Assembly: GCA_033675265.1 (NCBI GenBank)
Contig: JAUJYZ010001519.1
Span: 161,001 to 225,000 of the forward strand
DNA from: Actinostola sp. cb2023
Lineage: Eukaryota; Cnidaria; Anthozoa; Actiniaria; Actinostolidae
Length of the DNA stretch: 64,000 nt
Direction: 5' to 3'
The position numbers and the translations under genes are program-made. Within the stretch, counting starts at the first letter, position 1. Each line of letters begins with the position of its first letter. Shown piece after piece: positions 1-11,218 of the stretch. A model generated the notes under the pieces. That model did no database searches. It saw only the letters and a list, made by a program, of their open reading frames with translations, and was not told the origin of the DNA.

Positions 1-29
1 CCATAAAAAGTGGGGGGAAACGAGGATCC

Positions 30-434
30 ATAACTTCCCGTACGGACCGAGCAAGCGAGGTTAATAAGATATTTATTATATAGCTTTTCCTTACTTTTCT
101 GTTTTCAGCGGGCCGTACGGGCATCCTCGGGAACCCAGGGGTATATTCTGTCGCTCGTTACTCGCTCCCAGAGAAATACCCCTGGGAACGAAGTCTGTTG
201 GAACTTGTTCCGGAAGTCAAAATTACTCTCGTTTCTGATTGGTCGACCTTATATGGTCAACCAATCAGTATCAAGTATTTCTGGTTTGAATAGGTTGAAT
301 AGGACCATTTTGAATTTTGACTTCCGGAACAAGCTCCAACAGACTTCGTTCCCAGGGGTATTTCTCTGGGAACGAGTAACGAGCGACAGAATATACCCCT
401 GGGTTCCCGAGGATGGCCGTACGGGAAGTTACGG
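30..434. repeat. Foldback element with ~120 bp arms
   Basis: The segment at about 111-222 reappears inverted at about 322-430. Both arms carry the same order of motifs (GTACGG, the CCCAGGGGTATATTCTGTCG block, and TTCCGGAAGTCAAAATT). The outermost bases TAACTTCCCGTACGG at the left match CCGTACGGGAAGTTA at the right. No transposase is encoded, so this looks like a non-autonomous foldback/MITE element. The arms are near-identical, which suggests a fairly young copy. Superfamily cannot be assigned because no clear target duplication is visible. Confidence 0.7.
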
Positions 435-1739
435 CCCGTTAATTGACCAATAAGAGCGCACATAGTACCCGAGTGTGCTATACTGATAATAATTATTATA
501 GATCTCTCAGTATAAACTGAGCCGTAGGATATCCACCATACAGTTCTTGTCTAAAGACACAGGCAGGGAGTCATGGTTGTAGACAAAGCAACCTGCTGAG
601 TTGAGTTTATGTAAGTGTGTACATGTAGCAGGTGGTTGCACATGATAAACGAAAAACTACTGTAGAAAAGAATGCTGCTTGAATGTACCATTTCTAGAGT
701 ATTGTAAATGCCTGAGTATAAGGCACTTCCCAAGAGAAATGTTACATTGTGTTCTTTAGTTCATCAAACATTGAAAATAGAGAATACTTTACTTTAAATA
801 AAACCTACAATCTAAGCTCTGTGATAGTATTAATATGTCTACTGACTTGCACGTATGAATGATCTTTCTCTGATATTTATTGACTAGAGTTTTTCATTCA
901 AGTCATATTTCATTGATAACATTCAATCATGATTTTACACAAGAACTTTGTTGCACTACACTGTGTGCATATTAATCACATTTTTCATTTACTATGTGCC
1001 TTTATTTGTATACACCTAATTAAATTAAGTTAGTCACCCTTGACTCACAGGTGCGCCCCAGAGAATCATGGGAGATACTGTTTACCAAGTCTTTCTACCA
1101 AAATTCCTAGACATTTGAAATTTGGCCATCTCATTTTGAATGTTACTTGAATTTGGTTCACCGCAATGTTCTTGTTTAGTGCAAGACATTCATGAAGAAT
1201 ATGGCTGCAAATAGAAAACCCCATGATCCTTCAGGTTCGCACCTTTCACCCTTTTTGGGGGATTAACATAATTGAAATAGGTGTAGGTGTATGCACCCAA
1301 GAAAGGCCCTAGAAAGAAAGGAGAAAGAAGACATGTGCCACATACACCCGGGTGTGATCGGCGCCTAAAAGGTACACATAAATTAAAAGAGCTGTTGAAG
1401 CCATGTTCATTTCGACCACTAAAAGGTACGACCATATATGGCAAAACGGTGATTGTGTTGATATCGTTTAATCAGTGACTGGACAACAAAAGGACCGCCG
1501 ATCACCCCTACCACTTCGACAAAGGGAGTACCCCCCCCCCCCCCCCCGGGCGCATACATGTAGCACTAATAAATAAAACAGATTGAAATTTAGGCCACCT
1601 TCTCTAGATGATTTTGGTAAAACTATGCAGCCTATACGTGGGTGTAGGTTATTTTAAAGTTCATAGAAGACAGATTGATTTCTGAAAGTCCATATTTTAT
1701 TTACAAATAAACAGATGGGAATTGAATTGGAAAAAGCGA
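435..1739. other. 3' flank of NSA2, no gene recognised
   Basis: This AT-rich stretch follows the NSA2 stop codon on the minus strand and should hold its 3' UTR. Only short open frames without recognisable domains are present. A homopolymer of 17 C (1531-1547) is the one notable sequence. I see nothing else in it that I can name. Confidence 0.4.
1531..1547. repeat. poly-C/poly-G tract (17 bp)
   Basis: This is an uninterrupted run of 17 C followed by GGG, about 190 bp downstream of the NSA2 stop codon. It is a simple homopolymer, probably length-polymorphic and prone to sequencing error. Confidence 0.9.
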
Positions 1740-4700
1740 CTACACAAGTAAGACAGCATTGATGCAACCATCATTCTCTGGATTATTTGTCACTTGGGCA
1801 TATTTTCCTAGAGAAAACACAATGTTCAAATTAGTTCAATAATATCATAAATGTTGATAGTGGTGTCGAACAGTCAAGTACATAACTTTCAGTATGTTTT
1901 TTAGTAAACTTTTCTAAAATCCTTTGTACATGAAAAACATTACCTCTTACACACCCGCATCATTTTACCATATAAGGGCAAGAGAGCACACAAAATATGC
2001 CAGCGTATTACACAGTAGCTCATGCTCACATGAAAAACAGCAAAAAACACCAGGAAACAAAGAAACAAAATCAGAAAAATACTACACAACTCGTAAAATA
2101 TATGCGCATATTATCTGTCAAACCATCAAATAAGCTGTATATATTTATGTCAAAAGCCATCACATTTAATTAATTGTATGTTGTAATAATGTTTTCTGGA
2201 CAGTCCCTTCTCCCTGTCAGTTAAATCTTTCCCAGGCTTCTGTTGATATTTCCATGGCCACTTTTGTTGATATTGGGCTCCCTGTGGTTCCTTGTGATTG
2301 GGTGTACATGTACACTACTTACCCCATACAACTTTACCACCTTGCGTAACTAGACCTAATTCACTGACATTAACCTGAAACAATACAATAAACATTCTCA
2401 CTCAATTTGACTATATTAGCAGCAGCACTATCGAAGGAGTTGAATGAGTTGTCACATGTAAGTACTGTAGTTTTATACGTATTACTAAGTGACCATGCAG
2501 GGCTCGACACTAACTTTTTGAGGTACATGTACTAGTCCTTGGGCTAGTGACTGCGGATAATTACTAGTCCCTAGGTCTAATTGATAAGATTTTCACTAGT
2601 CCACAGCAAACTTTCACTAGTCTGAGACTAGCAGACTACTGTTAGTGTTGAGCCCTGCCATGAGTGTCCAGGTTATTATGTACAGGGTTGGATGATCGTC
2701 GTCTCTTTTAGGGGTGTAAATTACAATGTGGTTTCCCTTTTTTAGCCATCAAAGTTATCATTTAGGGTTGCTCGCGAAGATATAAAACTTGACATATATT
2801 GTGTTGTGATCAGGCAGGAAATTAGTATTATTTCTGGTTTAGAATGATATCTTTTAGGGGTCTAATAAAGCAAAAGCCACATCATCTGATCCCCATCCTT
2901 TTCACATGGGAGTCCCCCCCCCCTCCGGGATGTGTACATCATAAATGGTGACATTTTTGTAATAGTTGACATACAGGTGGCTACTTTTATCTTGACAGAT
3001 GGCGGGATTCTGCTGGTTGCCATCTTCTATTAAGAACCCCATATATGTATATTGTGTACATGTATACATATAGTATACACTGATTCCGAACATGGCGAAT
3101 AATTTCAACAACCATTGTTCTTTGACTGAATAGCCTCTAGTTCATGTGGAAACACAAAAGCATTCTCACCTGTATGAGAGGCTAGTCAGTCAAGAACAAT
3201 GGTTATTCAAATTGGTCGCCATGTTCGGAATTGGTGTATAATGAATACAATTTAGCATAAGACTGCATATGGTAGATTAACTACCAGGTAATAAAATATG
3301 GTGCTACATGTAACAAGTGCCGTACCTCAATAACTGTTCCTTTAGTTATAACTCCTAACTGTGTATACAGTGATGACTGAGGGTTCTTTTTGACTCCAAT
3401 GATTGGTAAATAAAATGTGGCCTTTAGCTATCAAACAAGGAAAACCAGACAGTTAAGGAGCATTCTGTATAAGTATAGCAAATAATGAACAATTATTCCC
3501 TGAAGTGGAGGTGAGTAGTGGTGGATATTTACCGAGCCGCGAGTCATCGAGCGGCAAGGTAAATATTCACCACTACTCACCGACACTGAGGGGGATAATT
3601 GTTTTAGTATTTGGGTCATTTCACGGTATTTGAAATGTTACGGAGGGGAAGACAAACTATTTCAATTGACTGTTACTATGTAATTATGAAATCAATTTCT
3701 GCACTTTGTTCATGATATCATACAGACCCATATATACTACAAATAGAGTATGACTAAATAAGATTTCACATATTTCTGTATAGATCAGCAGGAAAAATAG
3801 TTTGTGTTACGGAGGGGAACAGAAAATATGCAATTTTTTGTTGTCATTTTTCATCTTGAAAACTCTCTGAAGTTGCAATATTTTAAAGCCTTGCTTTTGA
3901 TTTTTCTTATTTCTCAACTAGATGACATTCTAAAATTATGAAAGGAAACATACTATCTGTCAATGCTGTTTCTCTGTAAAGCTAAATGTCAAGGGTGGTA
4001 GTGTTACGGAGGGGAAGTTACGGAGGGGAACGTTTTGTCCGTCATGTAAATTGCCAAAGAAAACACTACTAAACACTTGAAGATAATACTTTTTAGTATA
4101 CTCTTGGATTAAGGACATGTTTCTTCAATTAACATACTGAATAAAGTATATGTACCTTGTCTTAATAATAATTAAACACTCTGGACAGTAGCTTAAGGTC
4201 ATCAGCTAGAGTGCACAGCTACTAAACTGTTAATCCACTTTTAAAATAAAAGTAAATGCATGTCATACTATGCAGGATTGATCAAACTTTGTCTTTTACA
4301 AGTTTTAAAAAGAAATGGAAATAGTCTGGCTTTCAATAAGAGGAAATGCCCTATTTTCTTAACTTATAGACACAGGGTACCCAAAACATGGAAAAGCACA
4401 AAGAAATTGTACGCCTTTATAAAGGCTATAGGTGACTGTTAAATCAATACTACTTTACAAACTGGCTGATTTAAACACAAATGTGTAAACTACAGTTGAA
4501 ATATCAAACATATATTTTCCTTTTGTATAACATATATTCCCCTCCGTAACAAATCTTCCCCTCCGTAACACTTTTTCATGTCATAATATTTCAAGCAAAC
4601 AAAAAGACATTGAAGGCAAATGTGACTCATCTGTACACTCCCCCTCTAAATTGGAAGGAATCAAAATGCCAGAGATTTAAACTCAAAGATGTAGCTATAG

Positions 4701-5264
4701 TGATAACTTTTTTACCTAATATTGTTACGGAGGGGAAAACAGCATTTTGCTTGGGTTCCTAATTCCTGCTTGCAATCATTTCTAAAAAATATCACTTATT
4801 TTATAATAACACATGCCTGATACAATGTGGCTACATACTAGATGGAATGGTTGAGTTAATCATATATCTTGCAGTAAAGAGAAAAATGCATTTTCCCCTC
4901 CGTAACACAGTTGAACCCTTTTCTCGTAATCAGAGTTCATTTTTTCAATGAATGTTAGCACAATGATGTATTGTTTTTTTTAAATCATAAACTTGAGCTA
5001 TTCTGCTTATTGAAGAAGTGGATTTTAATGATTGTTTACCTATTTCATTTATTATTATTTTTGTCCAAAATACCGTGAAATGACCCATTTACCAAATCAG
5101 TTGGATAAAAAATGGCACTTTATTGGAACAGCTAATTCATATATTTCTAAAATGTCAGCGTCGGAGACTAGCGAAATGAGACACCATTTTGAATCTCGTC
5201 CCAAAACAGTGAATAATATTCCGAGGATATTTCGAGTTACGGGAGCCAATCAAAACGTGCCAAT

Positions 5265-5297
<33 letters not shown>

Positions 5298-8200
5298 GGA
5301 ATACAAGTAGTACAAATGTACCTCTGGATGTGTTACATGCACTTTTTTATATCTCAAACCCATTGGTCTAATAAATCTCTCAAATTTCGGGGGTTTGCGA
5401 GTAAATCCTTCACCAACATAACAGGCTTTTGTGACCATCCTTTTCCATCCCTTTCCTGTAAATGAATGAATGAATGAAAGTCAATTGGTGTTAAAATATC
5501 TACCGCAAACTCCAACAATATTTAATTTTTATATCTAAAACCTATTATTTATATATTTCTTAAATTTTCATTAGCAATTTCATACTATTATCTTACTATT
5601 ATTTTGAATTCTATTTTAGGACATCTTATTGTGTAAAAGCATTGAGAAAATTATTATTAACTCACTTCTTGTTTTTCCAGTCTTAACAACTTTAAATACT
5701 TCATCTTCGCCGACAGCACGTACTTTAGGTAGAGGTACGTCCCACTTGCCCTAGTGATCAACCAATACTGTCACGGTTGTCATAACTGATACTATCAACA
5801 TATGTTATTCATTTAAGTAAATATTTATTCTAAATATTATCCATTTCAGAGGAAAAATCAACAATAGCAAGCTCAACATAATGTTAAATTCATGAAATAA
5901 ATTAGGTAAATTATACATTTATTACAGCAGATTTCGTATGATTGTGAAAAACTTATGGCACGGATGTGCCATGCTGTGCCGTGACCAGTGATGATTTAGG
6001 ATTTCAAATGAATCCGTGCCGTGACTGTGCCATGCACAGTGGTTTGTGACAGTCATATGAAATCTGCTCTATACAAAGTCAGTGGTTTCAAAACTACATT
6101 CAGTTGTCAACCATCACATCTACCAACTTCTCTGTTTATTCTAAGGCAAGATAAGTGCCTGGCTATAATAATAAGACACTCTATAACATTCACTCGGTGG
6201 GCTTCAACAATGAGCCTTCGGTTTCCTTAGCGGCACAGAACACCTTGGTACCGTACCAAGTTCGCGATTTGTGGCTATAAGAAAAAGAAAGCCCATTTCC
6301 CAACTCGGCATGCCACAAGCAGCCTGTCGAGTTATAACAATAATAATAACTTTATTTCTTGAAAATGCATAATTTAACGTCCCTGCTACGTCCTCACTAT
6401 CCCTACATATATTTGAGGGCTACAAGTTTATTAGTATTTTTATACTATTTAGTACTACCCTCGACTTTTAAGGCTTCCGCGTGATGAAGGCTGCCAGCAG
6501 TGCAGCCGAAACGTCAATACATATTTGCAGTTACGCGTGAAAACCGTAAAAACAACAGTATATCAAAGTCTTTATTATTATTATTATACTTTTGAAAAGA
6601 CCATGCCAATACATTACAGCACGAAGCGCAAAAATTTATGTATAAATGTATTCGTATACTCTCAGCCATTATCCAATCAACTTTGCAGGATTGTCTTACC
6701 TTATCTCTGATCTAAAGGTTAATTATGGCGAGACATTGTATTGTATTGTAGTATGCAAATACATTTAAAGGTCATAGTTGGGAGCTTCACGCTGTAACAA
6801 CTTGTGAAAACATTGATTGTACAACATATACAGTATGTATGGTGATCAGTACTTACTGCTTTTTCTTTTCTCTTCTGTTTGACCATATTGCTAAGGATCT
6901 TTGCTCTGGACTGGCCTTCTCTGTCCAATAAATAAGCAGGCACAGCTCCTTCGGGAACCTTTTCATTATTTCTAGTTTTTGTCTTCTTTTCCTCATGCAT
7001 TTTAATTCTAATTTAACAAGTTGAAATGAAGAATGTTTCAGTATCAAAGCATTTGTTTACAGAGTGTATAGTGTACAAAGTACATGTGGGATTTTTGAGG
7101 ATGTTGGTTCTCACTTTTTTCCCAGCAGTTGCACACAATGCCAAACAATCATTTCAATGCCTAACCCTCCCCTCCCCCAAACCTAACCACTGAGTCACAA
7201 AGGTAATTTACTTGGTTGCATCCATTTCTTGATATTTTAAACAATCTGTCATTATCATCTCTAAAATATCCATTATATTATTTTATATTATACGGTATAC
7301 TATCGTAGAGGTACATGTATGAAGAGGTACAACTGCTATCCAAATTAATTGGAATAGTATTCCCCTGTGGGTTCCCATACATGTATATTTAACAATTATT
7401 TCACGAAATCGAGTCGTACATGAGCTGATAGCCACTGAGGCACTAGCCGAGTTAACTATCAGCCTTATACGACGATGATTGAGTGGAATAATTGTTTTAT
7501 TTATATAGACAACCACTGGATTGTGAGAAATATAACATTTGTTTTTATTTTTAGTTCGGCAAAACCGGTTTGCCATTGTTGAAAATCTCCAACTTTCTCT
7601 ACTCGTGGTATATGAGCTGATAGCCTACTAGTAGAGTAGCCAATCAGAGCGTGCGCTTGCTCATATCCAGTGGTTGTCTATATAATAAATGATGATATTC
7701 CCAGACATTCCAAAACAACAGTAATATTAAATATTACAATAAACATTGGAAATTTCTTACGTTTTTTTCATCTGTACTTTCTCTGCATGTCTCTTCTTGT
7801 TGTAAAGCTTGGCCCTAAATAAAGAATGAACAGAACAGTTATTGTTTACAAAACAACAACAACAACAATCATACAAGAAACTCACTTGAGACCATGCAGC
7901 TTCTTTGCACGTTCTGCTTGTTCATGTGGCTGACGTGCTTCCTTTTTACGTCTGCATATCAAAGATCAATTCATTAGACTATTGTGGCAATGTACATAGA
8001 GTCGTTTTCTTATGAGTGGGAAAGTTATGGTACCGTACCGTAGTGAAAGAGTTTGATAGGATGAGATGAATCTCCACAATTTTTGATTGGTTCAGAAAGG
8101 AAGCCATTTGAGTGTCACCGGTACCATAGGTTTTCCACTCATATGAGAACGACTCTATACAATAAGATATATAACCTTGTAATTCAATAACTCAATGTAA

Positions 8201-9272
8201 CATAATACATATATATAGCTAATTGCATAATCGTTGTCGGGTTGAAAATCATGAAAGGAATTATGGGATATTAAAATTCTCAAATAACACCGTCAAATGA
8301 TCGACCTTTTTATCCAGACTTGTAGGATCTTAGTTAAATAGCTCATATATTTTCAAAAATACGAGAACATTGAATATATCTGCATGTAATGTGGCTCATG
8401 AACTAATTTCCCATCCATCTTTGCGGTCTCAGCTTCTATGATTTATGATTTTCAACCTGACAACGATTATGCAATTAGCTATATACAGTATGTATGTCTT
8501 TCGTCACCCAACTCTATTCTTGGATTTTAACCATATGACTCAAAATCCCTTGAGATATAGATAACAATGAAACAGCCGCCATGTTGGATGATCTAACAAG
8601 AGAAGCTAATGAGGAATGCTTTGTTATTGTCATCCAACATGGCGGCTATGACATAACGTGCAACCCAAGAATTCAGTGACTCATTCATCCTGCACTCGTA
8701 TTGAAAAGATGCACGTACACTGTACACTACAAAAGACAAGTGAGGCCACTGTGAAGTGGTTGTATGCATTTGGTCAGCGAGTGATTAACTGGTAAGTTAT
8801 TTGTAACATCGACCACTGGCACTGCTATTGTCATCACTACAAACTTGATACTCTTACCAAACAAACATGACATACAACTGTACTTACTTTCGTTCAAAAT
8901 GATCAAGACGATATCCATAGCGTTTTCTCGACTGTTCTATGTGTTCGTTTTGAGGCTGTAAATTGAGAGGAAAACCGAATGTCTAAAACTGTAGTCCAAA
9001 TAAAACTGAATTTCTCCATTCACTCAGATGGTCAGCAATTGAAAAAAACCATGATTATTTAGACAGATTCTGGCTAATTGTGACGACAAAACCAGGTTAT
9101 ATTCGTTATTATTAAGCATTCAATAATTATTTTAAATATAAAGTACTAAGTTTAAAATAGATCGATCTGAATTCACTCGTAGCACATGGTCACAATGCTT
9201 TCTCACGAAACTAGATTTTCAAGGCGCTGTGAAGAAAATGCGACCAAAACGATCATTACTAACACCTACCAT
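1740..9272 (-). CDS. NSA2: NSA2, ribosome biogenesis factor (ten exons)
   Basis: NSA2 is a nucleolar factor needed to mature the 60S ribosomal subunit. Coding exons on the minus strand, in order: 9272-9270 (the ATG alone, then GTAGGT), 8955-8888, 7951-7886, 7814-7761, 7007-6857, 5750-5666, 5455-5322, 3427-3326, 2374-2323 and 1807-1740. All nine introns are GT-AG and all phases agree. The sum is 783 bp, which is 260 codons plus stop and equals the usual NSA2 length. Recognisable family blocks include [60 protein letters not shown] and the C-terminus NAVLLV. The N-terminal half is rich in Lys/Arg and should be helical and basic. No stop or frameshift is seen, so the gene appears functional. Its introns carry at least ten inverted-repeat insertions. 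Identification is from family knowledge and is close to certain. Confidence 0.97.
2498..2657. mobile_element. hAT-like MITE with 5 bp target duplication
   Basis: A 160 bp element has termini CAGGGCTCGACACTAAC and its inverse. It is flanked on both sides by CCATG (2493-2497 and 2658-2662). CAGGG ends are typical of hAT elements, and a 5 bp duplication is known in one hAT subgroup. The interior is built from ACTAGTC-type repeats. It lies in an NSA2 intron and carries no gene. Confidence 0.75.
3074..3240. mobile_element. MITE with ~60 bp terminal inverted repeats
   Basis: The left arm begins TATACACTGATTCCGAACATG and continues through AACCATTGTTCTTTGACTGA. The right arm is the inverse, ending GGTGTATA. 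The arms match over about 60 bp with small indels. It is non-coding and lies in an NSA2 intron. Confidence 0.75.
3488..3603. repeat. Palindromic element, AACAATTAT type
   Basis: The termini AACAATTATTCCC and GGGGATAATTGTTT are inverted, and the inner segment AGTAGTGGTGGATATTTACC is mirrored around a short GC-rich loop. A second element with the same AACAATTAT ends lies at 7391-7496, so this is a recurring foldback type. It is non-coding. Confidence 0.7.
3613..5086. mobile_element. 1.47 kb MITE with repeated GTTACGGAGGGGAA
   Basis: Terminal repeats GGGTCATTTCACGGTATTT are inverted at the two ends, and ATTT flanks both sides (3609-3612 and 5087-5090). Inside, the 14-mer GTTACGGAGGGGAA occurs eight times: forward near 3638, 3809, 4003, 4017 and 4724, and inverted near 4537, 4556 and 4890. 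No protein is encoded. Repeated subterminal motifs usually bind a transposase, but the family is not recognised. It sits in an NSA2 intron. Confidence 0.75.
6336..6600. repeat. Possible retroelement tail fragment
   Basis: The sequence holds a TAATAATAA-type simple repeat at both sides and an internal GCAGTGCAGCCGAAACGTC block. Blocks like this are common in untranslated regions of dispersed animal retroelements. No open frame supports the assignment, which stays weak. Confidence 0.3.
7391..7496. repeat. Palindromic element, AACAATTAT type
   Basis: The ends AACAATTATTTCA and its rough inverse AATAATTGTT enclose a GAGCTGATAGCC / GGCTGATAGT-like mirrored core. It is related in its ends to the element at 3488-3603. 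It directly abuts another inverted-repeat element. Non-coding, in an NSA2 intron. Confidence 0.6.
7502..7684. mobile_element. Short MITE with TATATAGACAACCACTGGA ends
   Basis: The left end TATATAGACAACCACTGGAT is repeated inverted at the right end (7665-7684). The interior encodes nothing. It lies between NSA2 exons at 6857-7007 and 7761-7814. Confidence 0.7.
7997..8157. mobile_element. 161 bp MITE with TACA target duplication
   Basis: Terminal repeats TAGAGTCGTTCTCATATGAG (right) and TAGAGTCGTTTTCTTATGAG (left, inverted) match over about 40 bp and end in GGTACCGT. TACA flanks both ends (7993-7996 and 8158-8161). It is non-coding and lies in an NSA2 intron. Confidence 0.8.
8212..8485. mobile_element. 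TA-flanked palindromic MITE, copy 1
   Basis: Inverted ends contain AATTGCATAATCGTTGTC followed by GGGTTGAAAATCAT. The same family is present at 62134-62422, where the TA target site is clear. The interior has no open frame. It lies in an NSA2 intron. Confidence 0.75.
8573..8651. repeat. Small inverted repeat (AGCCGCCATGTTGGATGA)
   Basis: The 18 bp block AGCCGCCATGTTGGATGA is mirrored by TCATCCAACATGGCGGCT across a ~45 bp spacer. It is probably a very short MITE in an NSA2 intron. No target duplication could be fixed. Confidence 0.6.
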
Positions 9273-9480
9273 GACTGTTCTTTTGTGGTCGGTTCTAGTT
9301 TACTTTCATATAATTCGTGTAGGCCTAGTTAATGTTTGTTTTCTCGTCACTTCCTTTTAACCCTTCTCATTTCTTTGAAGTCCGCCATGTTAGAGGACCC
9401 ATAATGCAACGCGTGCTTTATTATTGCACCATAACACGTGAATGGCTCTTGGGCTTCCTTTGCCTAGCTAGACATTAGAA
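9273..9480 (-). promoter_or_regulatory. Probable NSA2 promoter and 5' UTR
   Basis: This region lies directly upstream of the NSA2 initiator codon. It should contain the 5' UTR and core promoter by position. No TATA box or other motif decides the start site, so the call rests on location alone. Confidence 0.4.
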
Positions 9481-9694
9481 GCTTTATCAAATACGTTGTG
9501 CATTAAAAATCAATCATTTTTCCCACCCAAGTAATAAAAGTGTTTTTTTTTCCAAGCGTAACGCAAAGGAAATCCAATGTCAGACAATCACAGAATATCT
9601 ATCACATTATTATCACTTTTGGGTTGCCTTGGTAACGAGAAGTGATCAGGTGATCAGAAGTGATCACGTGGTGTCGTGGTTTCTTGTTCTTGAC

Positions 9695-9762
9695 ATGACT
9701 TGTGTTCAAACGAAACCGTTCAAACAAGACTCGTTTGGACTCGATTCTTCTAGGAAATCCAG
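9695..9762 (+). CDS. Possible first exon of a divergent gene
   Basis: An ATG opens a short frame reading MTCVQTKPFKQDSFGLDSSR, which stays open to a possible donor (AG|GTTAGT). It is divergent from NSA2 and about 420 bp from its start codon, the spacing expected of a shared promoter. No downstream exon was found in the next kilobase, and nothing in the peptide is recognisable. It could be chance. Confidence 0.2.
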
Positions 9763-10087
9763 GTTAGTAAATGTTACTTAGTATTTACTTTGGATGTTTG
9801 TATGATAATAATGTTGTTTTGATCCAAAATTGTATTACAAAGCAAGCGAAGTTGATCGTACAGCGTACTGTAGTGTTGTGCTGTAGACTGTAGTGTCGAC
9901 CGCGCGAACTGTCAAAATGGCGGCGAAGCAGCCCGCCAAAACGCCAAAAGAACAAACAACGTTTTGACTTCATCATGTTTTTGTAATGGTTTTTCGACCT
10001 TTAGTAGTTAACTTATCTTTACTCAGTTGGAAATGTTAATTTTCCAATGAAATTGAGGATTCTTGACAGACGGCTAGAGAGACGCCG

Positions 10088-10292
10088 ATGGGGCTTTATA
10101 CGGTACTTTGCGAAACGAAACATTGCGATACGAGGCGAAACGAAACATTGCGATACGAGACGAAACATTAATTGCGATACGGGTATATCGAGTATACCTG
10201 AATATCCTGTCAAACTTAGCCTGCAAACTGCAGAAGATCGGAGGTGATTCGAGCGACGTACGCCATCTTGAATACATTACCACAGGAAGCCC
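10088..10292 (-). repeat. Dispersed repeat with GCGAAACGAAACATT minisatellite
   Basis: The segment contains imperfect tandem copies of CATTGCGATACGAGRCGAAA, then a unique part ending CCACAGGAAGCCC. The same arrangement occurs in the opposite orientation at 46309-46556, with the same unit and the same GGGCTTCCTGTGGTAATG start. It is therefore a dispersed repeat of about 0.2-0.25 kb. The class is not recognised. Confidence 0.75.
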
Positions 10293-11218
10293 GGTTCTCG
10301 TCACAGGAAGCCAATACACTCCATGGAATCAGAATGACATGTAGGTAAATACTTTTATTTGCATTAAAAACACACACAATAATAACCCAATCAGTATATG
10401 CTATAAAGTCCATGCAACATTTTGCAGTAATTAATAGCAAATATACAACTAATTATAGTGTAAACATATCATATGAACTGAAATGAACAACAAGTTGAGC
10501 ATTTAAAAAATAATGATCACTGCATGGAGTACGATCAGTAAGTTACTTATAAAAATACATCAAGTGAATTTATAGTCAAATGTTTGTTGACTTGTAATTG
10601 GCAGACTTTATAACTACAGTACCGGTCAGAAGTATCTTAACATGCGTGTGCATGTAATTTGAGTGTAGTACACTCACAACTACACTCATCTGAGTGTAGT
10701 ACACGCACCTACTTCACTGAGTGTAGTACACTCACACTGCCTGTAGTTTTCTTTTGTTATACAGTCCTTTGTTTGGTCTTTGTTTCATAAAGAAAAGAGC
10801 AATCTGTCTTTAGAAAGTTTGGTTCGATCACGGAACATTAACATAATCCGGAATAACGATGCGGCGGTATAGTATTGTTGTTTACAATGTTTAGCAGTGG
10901 GTTATTTTTCGCTACAGAAGTTCGTTAACTGTACAGATTGATTATTTTATAACAGATATTTATGTGTAGAACGCTATTACACAGTCAAGAAAACAAACAT
11001 TTTACAATATAAAACAGCAGCGAAACAGGTTTATTCCCACGGACTGTAATTAGAGCGTTACACGTGTACGGCTTCCGTACGGCTGTAACTTGTGTCACAC
11101 ATTCTCAACACAAGAACATAATTTTGTCCAAATATATCTCCAAAACTAACATTTGAATAATGCTATCATAAATATGGTCTTTTTACTGCAAATAGTTCAC
11201 AAAATGTTCGTGCTTTAA

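Noticed and set aside
10019..10344. Overlapping frames on both strands with repeated RNETLRYEAKR-like words
   Set aside because: They are translations of the GCGAAACGAAACATT minisatellite and differ between its two copies.
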